From: Betaproteobacteria bacterium
GTDB lineage: Bacteria; Pseudomonadota; Gammaproteobacteria; Burkholderiales; SG8-39
Direction of reading: 5' to 3'
Length of the DNA stretch: 64,000 nt
Assembly: GCA_016713125.1 (NCBI GenBank)
Contig: JADJPT010000017.1
Location: forward strand, 1 to 64,000
Below the pieces are notes generated by a model. That model worked only from the letters and a program-made list of their open reading frames with translations. It ran no database searches and was not told the origin of the DNA. Below are positions 29,236-38,938 of the stretch, piece after piece. The position numbers were made by a program, and so were the translations under genes. Each line of letters opens with the position of its first letter. The stretch's first letter is position 1.

Positions 29236-29625
29236 ATGAGTACTACCAAACTATTGAACGCAGGGTGGGTCATCTTGGTATTACTTCAGATCGTGACTGC
29301 AAGTGTTCTTCTTGTAGGCAGCGGAAAGTTTGGCAACACAGAGGGTTTCGTTAAAGCGGCCGAGTCCGCTAGTGTTGCAGAAACTCTTGAAAAATCACCG
29401 GCAGCTGGAAACCTTCTAGAGCTTTCTCAGCAGGTCGCAGTACTAAAGTACTGCGTAGGACTCCGTAGAGATATTGAGCAGAGAAGGTCAGAGGTTGGTG
29501 AAATTTCGCAGATCTTCAAAGCGAGTCTCTTTTGGACTTCGATACTGCTATTCGCTTGCGGTATAGCAACGGCCCCATTCTTGTTTGTTCAGTCCAAGAA
29601 ATCCCGGGTTACCCAGATCAGTTGA
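29236..29625 (+). CDS. putative membrane immunity protein for tip 2
   Basis: A 129-residue protein with one hydrophobic segment near the N-terminus (AGWVILVLLQIVTASVLLVG) and one near the C-terminus (LFWTSILLFACGIATAPFLFV), joined by a polar loop of about 70 residues that would face the periplasm. It follows tip 2 by 32 bases and its GC is clearly below that of the repeats. No family recognised. Immunity is inferred from position; inner-membrane immunity proteins typically match pore-forming or periplasm-acting toxins. Confidence 0.55.
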   Translation: MSTTKLLNAGWVILVLLQIVTASVLLVGSGKFGNTEGFVKAAESASVAETLEKSPAAGNLLELSQQVAVLKYCVGLRRDIEQRRSEVGEISQIFKASLFWTSILLFACGIATAPFLFVQSKKSRVTQIS

Positions 29626-29691
29626 TTCTGTGCACCCCGCCTGCGCTAAAAGCCGACATGCTGAATGATGGCTCTGGTTGATTTACTGTAC

Positions 29692-29849
29692 TGTACAGAG
29701 ACGGTAATCACCTGACACCAGCTTCCAGCGGTGAATGTTTTGCACGGGAGGCCGCCTGATCGCCGAGACGAGCAGTACCGGCGAGGTACAACAGGAGTAC
29801 CTGTATCTGGGCGAAGTGCCCGTGGCCGTGGTGCGCTGAGGAGATGACC
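29692..29849 (+). repeat. unit junction repeat with 34-codon mini-ORF (before copy 3)
   Basis: 158 bases shared with three other junctions. It begins TGTACAGAGACGG and carries a run of about 50 bases found only at these junctions. It then contains an intact 105-base ORF (29735-29839) whose product begins MFCTGGRLIAETSSTG and ends VPVAVVR: the last 30 residues of the Rhs body. The TGA overlaps GAGGAG, the ribosome binding site of the next copy, so translation may be coupled. CTGACA at its start with 17 bases to an AT-rich hexamer is a possible but weak promoter. Confidence 0.8.
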
Positions 29850-32080
29850 ATGCAAAGCGAACGCACATCTCCGATGTCTGGCACTGCCGTCAAGCTCTGG
29901 GCGCAAACGAAGGTCCTGTCAGGCGCGCTGCTGGCGTGCCTGCTGGGGCGGCCTGGGCCTGAGCCCGACCCCAGCCCAAGCCCAGGCCCCCACCGAGATC
30001 ATCCACGACAACGGGTCGGCGGCGTACACGAGCGTGGGCCCGTGGGTGAACAGCACCGCGGTGCCGGGGTACTACGGCACGAACTACGCGACCGCCCCCG
30101 GCGGAGGGGACCCGGCCGGAACCCTCGTTGTAGACAACACCTCGGCGGGGTTCAGCACGACGGGGGTGTGGCCGGTGAGCACGGCGGTGAGCGGGTACGT
30201 GGGGAGCAACTACGCCACGCACGCGGGCAACGGTGAGCCGCCCAGCGCGATCGTTTCAGACAACCCCTCAGGCGTGCCCACCGGGGTGTGGACCCCCCCC
30301 GCACGGCGGTGGGCGGGTACGTCGGGAGCAACTACCAGGGGGCGCCGGCGGGGACGGGGGCCAACAGCTTTGCCTGGGGCGGGGGGGTGGGGCAGGCGGG
30401 CAGCTACGCGGTGTACGCGAGGTGGACAGCGCACCCGAACCGGGCGACGAACGCGAGGTACACGGTGAGCCACGCCGGGGGCAGCGAGACGGTGACGGTG
30501 AACCAGCAGGCCAACAGCGCGAGCTGGCAGTTGCTGGGGACGTACGCGCTGGGGGCGGCGGGGACCATCGGGGTGGTGCTCAGCGATGAGGCCAACGGGT
30601 ACGTGATCGCGGATGCGGTGAAGGTGCAGCCGGTGAACGCGGCGCCGAACACGGCGAGCTGGACGGTGAGCCTGGCGCAGGCGAAGACGTACCGGGTCTA
30701 CGCGAGGTGGACGCAGCACCCGAACCGGGCCACGGATGCCAAGTACACGGTGAGCCACGCCGGGGGCAGCCAGACGGTGGTGGTGAACCAGGAGGTGGGC
30801 GGGGGCAGTGGAACCTGCTGGGGACGTACGCGTTCGGGGCGGGGGCGGCGACGGTGACGCTCACCGATGAGGCCGACGGGTATGTGATCGCCGATGCGGT
30901 GAGGTGGGTGCCGGAGGACGCGCAGCCCAACCGAGCGGTGTGGACGCCCAACGTGGGGCAGGCGGGGAGCTACGAGGTGTATGCGCGGTGGACGGCGAAC
31001 GCGAACCGGGCGACGAACGCGACGTACACGGTAACGCATGGGCAGGGGAGCACGGCGACGCAGGTGAACCAGCAGCAGGGGGAGGTGTGGAACCTGCTGG
31101 GGACGTACACGCTGGCACCGGGGACTGCGCACAGGGTGACGCTGACCGACGAAGCGAACGGGTACGTGGTGGCCGATGCGATCCGGTTGGTGGCGGTGAA
31201 CCTGACGCCAGCCAAGCAGGTGTACTACATCCACCCGGACCACCTGAACACGCCCAGGCTGATCGCGGACCAGAGCCAGACGACGGTGTGGAGGTGGGAT
31301 CAGCAGGAGCCGTTCGGGGCGAACCTGCCCGAGGAGGACCCGGACAACGACACGAAGGCGTTTGCGTTCAACCTGAGGTTTCCGGGGCAGTACTTCGACA
31401 AGGAAGCAAACCTTTACTACAACTACTTCCGGGACTACAGCCCGGAGACGGGAAGGTATGTGCAGTCGGATCCGATTGGGTTGGCGGGGGGTATCAATAC
31501 CTATGCCTACGCACTCAATTCTCCCCTCAGCTATTCGGATGCTGATGGATTGAATCCGCTGTTAGGGTTGCTAGCCCGACTATTTGGATCTGGTTTGACT
31601 GCATATTCGGTGGCTAACGACCCGGTTCCGATAATTGGAAGGGGGCTGGGTGCTTTTGGCGCCAATTCTGGAAATACGGCATCGACCTTAGCAAATGAAC
31701 TATGCACAAACGTTTCCCACTATGGCCCAATGACCGCAGGCCCTCTTGCTTCTGGCGTCGCAAATACATTCCGTAGTGCTACATATAGCGGCGGAAACCT
31801 TGCACAGTCTCAGACCATGTATCGCGTCATAGGGCCGAATGGCAACCCGGCAGGTTCTTACTGGACAACTGTTCCACCATCTGGACCGGTATCTTCAACT
31901 ATCGGTTCTGCTTTGTTACCGCAATGGGGCAACAATGCGACGCAGGTTGTTACGGCTCAAATTCCCGCCGGCACAACCGTTTACACTGGAATTGCTGCGC
32001 AACAAGGCGGGTTGGTTGGCGGCGGAGTTCAAGTTTTTATCCCACAAGTAAATTCTGCTTGGATCACAGGTGTCAGGTAA
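29850..32080 (+). pseudogene. Rhs-core/golvesin tip protein, copy 3 (full, frameshifted)
   Basis: Full copy with the same start and domain order as copy 1. Breaks occur in the signal region (near 29945, two bases short of copy 8), near 30295 and near 30800, where CGGGGGCAG replaces CGGGGGGCAG. From there the frame is open through golvesin domain 3, the core and tip 3. Tip 3 (about 185 residues after SDADGL) starts with a Gly-rich linker and ends in a compact domain: TMYRVIGPNGNPAGSYWTT, LPQWGN, QIPAGTTVYTGIA and GGGVQVFIPQV. The spaced R, WTT and Q-V-F elements faintly recall ADP-ribosyltransferase toxins, but I cannot confirm this. Confidence 0.78.
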
Positions 32081-32085
32081 GTCAA

Positions 32086-32325
32086 TTGAGTGACCTAGAG
32101 CCAATTGCCGCGTTTCGTTCCCCCGATGAGTATCGTCGGTTCGTGCATTTCATAGAGGCTGCGGTAGAAAGAGGGGATTTGGTAGAAGTGCCGATGAATC
32201 CTCAATACCATTTAGGGGAACTCTATGGTGGGCGCTGGTTTAAGTGCCCTATCGACAATTCAGTCTGGCGTCTTATTCCTCCAGATGTGCCGTTTCTTGG
32301 CGTGTTTGAGCGCGTTGTAAATTAG
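32086..32325 (+). CDS. putative immunity protein for tip 3
   Basis: Small soluble acidic protein of 79 residues. A TTG start is chosen because it begins five bases after the tip 3 stop, with AGGTAAG just upstream; no ATG occurs until mid-gene. Pattern: RSPDEYRRFVHFIEAAVERG, then YGGRWFKCPIDNSVWRLIPP and PFLGVFERVV. It looks like a cytoplasmic inhibitor, which agrees with a tip acting inside cells. No named family recognised. Confidence 0.6.
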   Translation: MSDLEPIAAFRSPDEYRRFVHFIEAAVERGDLVEVPMNPQYHLGELYGGRWFKCPIDNSVWRLIPPDVPFLGVFERVVN

Positions 32326-32384
32326 ATGCGTTTGTCTCTATCGCGTTACTTTACGTGACGGCAGAGAATTTTCACTAGTACCAC

Positions 32385-32543
32385 TGTACAGAGACGGGAA
32401 TCAGCTGAAACCAGAATTCAGCGGGTGAATGATTTGCACGGGAGGCCGCCTGATCGCCGAGACGAGCAGTACCGGCGAGGTAACGCAGGAGTACCTGTAT
32501 CTGGGCGAAGTGCCCGTGGCCGTGGTGCGCTGAGGAGATGACC
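32385..32543 (+). repeat. unit junction repeat with 34-codon mini-ORF (before copy 4)
   Basis: 159 bases, the most diverged of the four junctions in its first 50 bases (GGGAATCAGCTGAAACCAG). The mini-ORF (32429-32533) is still exactly 105 bases and in frame, starting MICTGGRLIAET, with one Gln changed to Thr. Its TGA overlaps the GAGGAG of copy 4. Confidence 0.8.
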
Positions 32544-34748
32544 ATGCAAAGCGAGCGCACATCTCCGATGTCTGGCACTACCGTGACGTTCTGGGCGCAA
32601 ACGAAGGTCCTGTCAGGCGCGCTGCTGGCGTGCCTGCTGGGCCTGGGCCTGAGCCCGACCCCAGCCCAAGCCCAAGCCCCCACCGAGATCATCCACGACA
32701 ACGGGTCGGCGGCGTACACGAGCGTGGGCCCGTGGGTGAACAGCACCGCGGTGCCGGGGTACTACGGCGCGCACTACGCGACCGCCCCCGGCGGAGGGGA
32801 CCCGGCCGGCACCCTCGTTGTAGACAACACCTCTGCGGGGTTCAGCACGACCGGGGTGTGGCCGGTGAGCACGGCGGTGAGCGCGTACGTGGGGGAGCAA
32901 CTACGCCACGCACGCGGGCAACGGTGAGCCGCCCAGCGCGATCGTTTCCAGACAACCCTCAGGCGTGCCCACCGGGGTGTGGACCCCCAGCACGGCGGTG
33001 GGCGGGTACGTCGGGAGCAACTACCAGGTGGCGCCGGCGGGGACGGGGGCCAACAGCTTTGCCTGGAGCGTGGGGGTGGGGCAGGCGGGCAGCTACGCGG
33101 TGTACGCGAGGTGGACGGCGCACCCGAACCGGGCGACGAACGCGAGGTACACGGTGAGCCACGCCGGGGGCAGCGAGACGGTGACGGTGAACCAGCAGGC
33201 CAACAGCGCGAGCTGGCAGTTGCTGGGGACGTACGCGCTGGGGGCGGCGGGGAGCATCGGGGTGGTGCTCAGCGATGAGGCCAACGGGTACGTGATCGCG
33301 GATGCGGTGAAGGTGCAGCCGGTGAACGCGGCGCCGAACACGGCGAGCTGGACGGTGAGCCTGGCGCAGGCGAAGACGTACCGGGTCTACGCGAGGTGGA
33401 CGCAGCACCCGAACCGGGCCACGGATGCCAAGTACACGGTGAGCCACGCCGGGGGCAGCCAGACGGTGGTGGTGAACCAGGAGGTGGGCGGGGGCAGTGG
33501 AACCTGCTGGGGACGTACGCGTTCGGGGGCGGGGGCGGCGACGGTGACGCTCACCGATGAGGCCGACGGGTATGTGATCGCCGATGCGGTGAGGTGGGTG
33601 CCGGAGGACGCGCAGCCCAACCGAGCGGTGTGGACGCCCAACGTGGGGCAGGCGGGGAGCTACGAGGTGTATGCGCGGTGGACGGCGAACGCGAACCGGG
33701 CGACGAACGCGACGTACACGGTGACGCATGGGCAGGGGGAGCACGGCGACGCAGGTGAACCAGCAGCAGGGGAGGGGTGTGGAACCTGCTGGGGACGTAC
33801 ACGCTGGCGCCGGGGACGGGGCACAGGGTGACGCTGACCGACGAGGCGAACGGGTACGTGGTGGCCGATGCGATCCGGTTGGTGGCGGTGAACCTGACGC
33901 CAGCCAAGCAGGTGTACTACATCCACCCGGACCACCTGAATACGCCCCGGCTGATCGCGGACCAGAACCAGACGACGGTGTGGAGGTGGGATCAGCAGGA
34001 GCCGTTCGGTGCGAACCTGCCCGAGGAGGACCCGGACAACGACACGAAGGCGTTTGCGTTCAACCTCCGATTCCCGGGGCAGTACTTCGACAAGGAAACA
34101 AACCTTCACTACAACTACTTCCGGGACTACAGCCCGGAGACGGGAAGGTATGTGCAGTCGGATCCGATTGGGTTGGAGGGGGGCGTCAATACCTATGCAT
34201 ATGTGGATATCGATCCGCTTGGTAGCGATGACGTAGCAGGACTTCAGAAACGAGGGGGAAATCAGAACAGTCCATATGCGAATCAGCAGATAGCTGGCGC
34301 TACAGCGAACAGCCTGATCAGCCAAATTCAGCAAATCCAGCCGAACTTTCCGCATACATACGCGGCGGCGCCAGGGCAAGGTGGATACACACCGGCGATG
34401 ATTCGATCACTACAACAGACGTTGCTGCAGCTAAGGCAGCAAACCGGGGTTGCTCCGAACTACGCGGTCTCATCCTCAGGAGCGTGCTTCCCTGTCCCTC
34501 AGGGATCTGGGTTAATACCTGTAGTAAATCCTAGCGGAGCCATAACTGGACAAGCATTTTCTGGCGGCTCAGGTGGAGGCTCTGGGCTGTCGTCACGGGT
34601 GACTCAATTGAGACTCATGAATCCCACCGCTGAAAATCCAACCGGATACATTGTGTACATGAATTCCCAATCTCCTCCGCAAGGTGTGAATCCTTTCACC
34701 GGACAAGTATTGCCGGACACATCGCCACTTCGTCATATACCGAGGTAA
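32544..34748 (+). pseudogene. Rhs-core/golvesin tip protein, copy 4 (full, frameshifted)
   Basis: Full copy. Breaks near 32892 (extra G, as in copy 1), 32948-32956, 33490, 33738 and 33770; sister copies supply the intact reading for each. The last frame carries the core and tip 4 after DIDPLGSDD. Tip 4 (about 175 residues) has a Gln-rich helix (NSLISQIQQIQPN and SLQQTLLQLRQQ), then a Gly/Ser linker and a terminal block with VTQLRLMNPTAENPTGYIVYMN, NPFTGQVLPDTSPLRHIP. That NP-TG plus final HIP pattern is one I associate with Rhs and CDI tips, but the enzyme class is unknown. Confidence 0.78.
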
Positions 34749-34758
34749 TTTGAGGCGC

Positions 34759-35142
34759 ATGATGATACAAAATATTAGTAAAGATAGCGGCGGCGCCTTT
34801 GAGTTCCTGGTCGGGCTCAAATTGTGCGCGGTGACATTTATCTTGGACTACTACCAAGTTCTTATTGGAACAGAAGGCTTGTCAATTCACTCGCATCCTA
34901 TAGTGCAGCTAGGTGAAATTACGCTTGTACATGGTGACTCTGGCTACCGAGATGCGTTGTGCGATAGGATCGGATCAGATGTCGTAAATGCCACTGACAC
35001 AGAGAATGAATTGACAATAGATTTCAGTGATGGTGCTCGTTTTATCGTCTCGTTTCTTGCGGAGGATCGTGTTGGTGGCGGACCGGAATCACTAGTTGCA
35101 CAAGACGGAATGCTAGTAGTCGGTGATTCAGAACCAAGTTGA
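34759..35142 (+). CDS. putative immunity protein for tip 4
   Basis: Soluble protein of 127 residues starting at an ATG ten bases after the tip 4 stop (a TTG three codons earlier is possible). Features: KLCAVTFILDYYQVLIG, LSIHSHPIVQ, TIDFSDGARFIVSF and a polar C-terminus. GC is lower than in the constant repeats. It resembles other small alpha/beta immunity proteins in size and place only; I cannot assign a family. Confidence 0.55.
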   Translation: MMIQNISKDSGGAFEFLVGLKLCAVTFILDYYQVLIGTEGLSIHSHPIVQLGEITLVHGDSGYRDALCDRIGSDVVNATDTENELTIDFSDGARFIVSFLAEDRVGGGPESLVAQDGMLVVGDSEPS

Positions 35143-35154
35143 GACGTGAGGGAA

Positions 35155-35198
35155 AAGCTACGCGGTGTACGCCAGATGGAAGGCGCACCAGAACTATG
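35155..35198 (+). repeat. short golvesin-domain remnant
   Basis: Translates as SYAVYARWKAHQNY in one frame, matching the golvesin segment SYAVYARWTAHPNR of the full copies with a few changes, and runs straight into the junction repeat. It is too short to be functional and marks an old recombination or deletion point. Confidence 0.5.
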
Positions 35199-35357
35199 TG
35201 TACAGAGACGGTAATCACCAGACACCAGCTTCCAGCGGGTAAATGATTTGCACCGGAGGTCGCCTGATCGCCGAGACGAGCAGTACCGGTGAGGTACAAC
35301 AGGAGTGCCTGTACCTGGGCGATGTGCCCGTGGCCGTGGTGCGCTGAGGAGATGACC
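35199..35357 (+). repeat. unit junction repeat with 34-codon mini-ORF (before copy 5)
   Basis: 159 bases. The mini-ORF (35243-35347) begins MICTGGRLIAET and is again 105 bases and uninterrupted, with Tyr changed to Cys in EYLYL. The stop overlaps GAGGAG before the copy 5 ATG. Confidence 0.8.
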
Positions 35358-37429
35358 ATGCAAAGCGAGCGCACATCTCCGGTGTCTGGCACTGCCACCA
35401 CGTTTTGGGCGCAAACAAGAGGCCTGTCAGGCGCGCTGCTGGCGTGCCTGCTGGGCGCGGGCCTGGGCCCGAGCCCAGGCCCAAGCCCAAGCCCCACCGA
35501 GATCATCCACGACAACGGGTCGGCGGCGTACACGAGCGTGGGCCCGTGGGTGAACAGCACCGCGGTGCCGGGGTACTACGGCGCGAACTACGCGACCGCC
35601 CCCGGCGGAGGGGACCCGGCCGGAACCCTCGTTGTAGACAACACCTCTGCGGGGTTCAGCACGACCGGGGTGTGGCCGGTGAGCACGGCGGTGGGCGCGT
35701 ACGTGGGGAGCAACTACGCCACGCACGCGGGCAACGGTGAGCCGCCCAGCGCGATCGTTTCAGACAACCCCTCAGGCGTGCCCACCGGGGTGTGGACCCC
35801 CAGCACGGCGGTGGGCGGGTACGTCGGGAGCAACTACCAGGTGGCGCCGGCGGGGACGGGGGCCAACAGTTTTGCCTGGAGCGTGGGGGTGGGGCAGGCG
35901 GGCAGCTACGCGGTGTACGCGAGGTGGACGGCGCACCCGAACCGGGCGACGAACGCGAGGTACACGGTGAGCCACGCCGGGGGCAGCGAGACGGTGACGG
36001 TGAACCAGCAGGCCAACAGCGCGAGCTGGCAGTTGCTGGGGACGTACGCGCTGGGGGCGGCGGGGAGCATCGGGGTGGTGCTCAGCGATGAGGCCAACGG
36101 GTACGTGATCGCGGATGCGGTGAAGGTGCAGCCGGTGAACGCGGCGCCGAACACGGCGAGCTGGACGGTGAGCCTGGCGCAGGCGAAGACGTACCGGGTC
36201 TACGCGAGGTGGACGCAGCACCCGAACCGGGCGACGGATGCCAAGTACACGGTGAGCCACGCCGGGGGCAGCCAGACGGTGGTGGTGAACCAGGAGGTGG
36301 GCGGGGGCAGTGGAACCTGCTGGGTACGTACGCGTTCGGGGCGGGGGCGGCGACGGTGACGCTCACCGATGAGGCTGACGGGTATGTGATCGCCGATGCG
36401 GTGAGGTGGGTGCCGGAGGACGCGCAGGCGAACCGAGCGGTGTGGACGCCCAACGTGGGGCAGGCGGGGAGCTACGAGGTGTATGCGCGGTGGACGGCGA
36501 ACGCGAACCGGGCGACGAACGCGACGTACACGGTGACGCACGGGCAGGGGAGCACGGCGACGCAGGTGAACCAGCAGCAGGAGGGAGGGGTGTGGAACCT
36601 GCTGGGGACGTACACGCTGGCGCCGGGGACGGCGCACAGGGTGACGCTGACCGACGAGGCGAACGGGTACGTGGTGGCCGATGCGATCCGGTTGGTGGCG
36701 GTGAACCTGACGCCTGCCAAGCAGGTGTACTACATCCACCCGGACCACCTGAACACGCCCAGGCTGATCGCGGACCAGAGCCAGACGACGGTGTGGAGGT
36801 GGGATCAGCAGGAGCCGTTCGGGGCGAACCTGCCCGAGGAGGACCCGGACAACGACACGAAGGCGTTCGCGTTCAACCTCCGATTCCCGGGGCAGTACTT
36901 CGACAAGGAAGCAAGCCTGCACTACAACTACTTCAGGGACTATGATCCATCAATGGGGAGATACGCGCAGAGTGATCCGATCGGGTTGGCGGGCGGCATC
37001 AATACGTATGCGTACGTCGAGAACCGCCCAACCATGATGGTCGATCCGCTGGGCTTGAAAGGTTGGTACTGCCAGCGTCCGCTTGGCAAGCCCCCCGGCA
37101 CCCAGGGGCCACCGCTGTTCAACCATCAATACCTCTGCGTGACCCGTGCTGATGGTTCCGTTTCTTGCGGCGGGCTCACCACCGATGGCAATCCGTTGTC
37201 TGGAGAGCCGCGCTTAACGCGGCCAGACGAGGACTATTACGACCCGAAGTCCTGCAAGGAAGTTGATGACGACAAGGACCAGTGTTTCGAGCAGTGCGTC
37301 CTTCGCAACTTCAGCAAGCCGAACAAGCCACGTTACGGAATCGGGCCGCTGACTGACTGCCAGGAGTATGCAGACGATCTCTACTACGGTTGCAAGATGT
37401 TTTGCAGTATGCGCAAAGGCGGCCGGTGA
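35358..37429 (+). pseudogene. Rhs-core/golvesin tip protein, copy 5 (full, one frameshift)
   Basis: The least broken copy: open from the ATG to about 36310, where one G is missing (CGGGGGCAG), then open to the tip stop. The signal peptide end differs from its sisters (GLGPSPGPSPSPTE in place of GLSPTPAQAQAPTE), so the AxA cleavage site is lost. Tip 5 (about 125 residues after VDPLGL) is Cys-rich (8 or more Cys): GWYCQRPLG, FNHQYLCVT, VSCGGLTTDG, CKEVDDDKDQCFEQCV, PRYGIGPLTDCQEYADDLYY. The DCQEYAD and NHQYL blocks could hold a Cys-His pair of a papain-like fold, but this is only a pattern. Confidence 0.82.
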
Positions 37430-37764
37430 TGCGCGGGCGATTAGCTCAGGCTCTATTCATCGCTGCCTGTGTTGGGGTAGCGTGGTATGCGTGGTCATCA
37501 TGGTCAGACGCTTTGCCCCAATACAAGAATGAGGCCCTGACCATTCCAACGGTCTTGCTGTATGCGGTGACGCTCCCGGCAAGTTTGGCGGTTCAGTTGA
37601 TCTACACAGGGTTGGCGCTGGTGACGCCTATTGATCGGCTTGATGCGGGCACGGGATTCTTGAATTGGATGTTTAAGACGTGGGGGCCGCTGACCGTGGC
37701 CGGGTACCTACAGTGGTTTGTGCTTGTGCCGCGCTTGGTTCGGTACTGGCGTGGCCGGAGCTGA
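37429..37764 (+). CDS. putative membrane immunity protein for tip 5
   Basis: The ATG overlaps the tip 5 stop (ATGA), so the two are translationally coupled. The 111-residue product has three hydrophobic segments: LAQALFIAACVGVAWYAW, IPTVLLYAVTLPASLAVQL and GPLTVAGYLQWFVLVP. The end of the gene (RYWRGRS) runs directly into the copy 6 sequence. An integral inner-membrane partner suits a toxin acting in the periplasm or at the membrane; no family recognised. Confidence 0.6.
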   Translation: MRGRLAQALFIAACVGVAWYAWSSWSDALPQYKNEALTIPTVLLYAVTLPASLAVQLIYTGLALVTPIDRLDAGTGFLNWMFKTWGPLTVAGYLQWFVLVPRLVRYWRGRS

Positions 37765-38400
37765 ACACGCCCAGGCTGATCGCGGACCAGAACCAGACGA
37801 CGGTGTGGAGGTGGGATCAGCAGGAGCCGTTCGGTGCGAACCTGCCCGAGGAGGACCCGGACAACGACACGAAGGCGTTCGCGTTCAACCTGAGGTTCCC
37901 GGGGCAGTACTTCGACAAGGAGACGGGGCTGCACTACAACTACTTCAGGGACTATGATCCATCCATGGGGAGATACGCGCAGAGTGATCCAATTGGGTTG
38001 GCGGGGGGAAACAACACTTACGCGTACGTCAAAGGGAATGCAATATTGAGCGTGGATCCGAACGGGCTGCAAGGTGTCTCCGGGATGTGCATTGCCATAG
38101 GCTTCAACTTAGCAAGTCAGTTGTTCAGCAATGGCGGTGACTGGCGCAAGATCGATCTTGGTGAAGTCACGGTAGCTGGTACGACGGGCCTTTTCCTGCC
38201 GGGTGCGATCTCAGCGGTTCGCCAAGCTGCTACCAGTGGGTCAACACGGGCGTTAACCGCAGCCGGTGCTGGCATTGGGGTTCGGGGGTCTCGTCAATGA
38301 CGGATGGGGGTGGTGGCCCTTATCCCACCGCTACTCTAGGAAATCTGTTCCCCAGCAGGACGGAGCCCTCGTTAATGTCGTGTCCAACCAAGGCTGTTGA
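37760..38400 (+). pseudogene. Rhs-core tip protein, copy 6 (5'-truncated cassette)
   Basis: Homology starts in the Rhs core at LNTPRLIADQN, so golvesin domains and signal are absent. The core is intact to GRYAQSDPIGLAGG. Tip 6 after VDPNGL reads MCIAIGFNLASQLF, KIDLGEVTVAGTTGLFLPGA, and stops at 38300 in the main frame. Removing one base near 38275 extends it to 38400 as GFGGLVNDGWGWWPLSHRY and ends VVSNQGC, which looks like the true C-terminus. It has no start signals and is probably silent. Confidence 0.7.
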
Positions 38401-38454
38401 TACCAGCGGGCCTTACCCGACCGGACCCGGTCTCCTTTGCGTGGGGCGTTGAGA

Positions 38455-38778
38455 ATGCGTGTCGCCGCTATTTGGCCGTGGATACGGTCTCTGGCTGTCG
38501 GTGCAGTCGGCGCAAGTATCGGTTTGCTGACGTTCGATTCCATGCAGTCGATGACGCTGAGGGCAATCGCCGGCGGGTGCCTAGGCGCGGCCCTTGCCCT
38601 TCTGTTCTTGCTTGATAGGAAGCCTAGCGACCGCGTGTCCATCGCAACAGGGTGCGGCGGGCTGGTGTTCCTTGCGCTGGGCCTCCTGTGGTTTAGTTCT
38701 CCAGACGCATCGTCCGTGCTGCTACTGGTCGCGGCCGGCGTGGCGGTCTTGATCGGTTGGGGTGTACTGAAGATTTGA
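38455..38778 (+). CDS. putative membrane immunity protein for tip 6
   Basis: 107 residues with four hydrophobic segments (SLAVGAVGASIGLL, LRAIAGGCLGAALALLFLL, CGGLVFLALGLLWF and SVLLLVAAGVAVLIGW). ATG at 38455; an upstream in-frame TTG at 38437 is less likely. It begins 54 bases after the extended tip 6 end. An entirely hydrophobic partner suggests a membrane-targeting tip. No family recognised. Confidence 0.5.
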   Translation: MRVAAIWPWIRSLAVGAVGASIGLLTFDSMQSMTLRAIAGGCLGAALALLFLLDRKPSDRVSIATGCGGLVFLALGLLWFSSPDASSVLLLVAAGVAVLIGWGVLKI

Positions 38779-38938
38779 GCGCTGCGGGTAGGAAGCACAG
38801 TTCGATTGCGGCGGGCATCGAGATTGATCGGTTAGCTTCGTTCAGGTCGCACGCTTTCGCGCCAGGGAAATCGGTCGCCGATAAGCGCTGAGGGCCAGCG
38901 AATCGCGCTTTGAGACGGCTGTAGGGTAAGGCTATAGG
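38779..38938. other. short spacer between tip 6 partner and copy 7
   Basis: 160 bases with no ORF, hairpin or promoter I can support. It ends with an in-frame TAG directly before the copy 7 homology, so copy 7 cannot be read from upstream. Confidence 0.6.
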
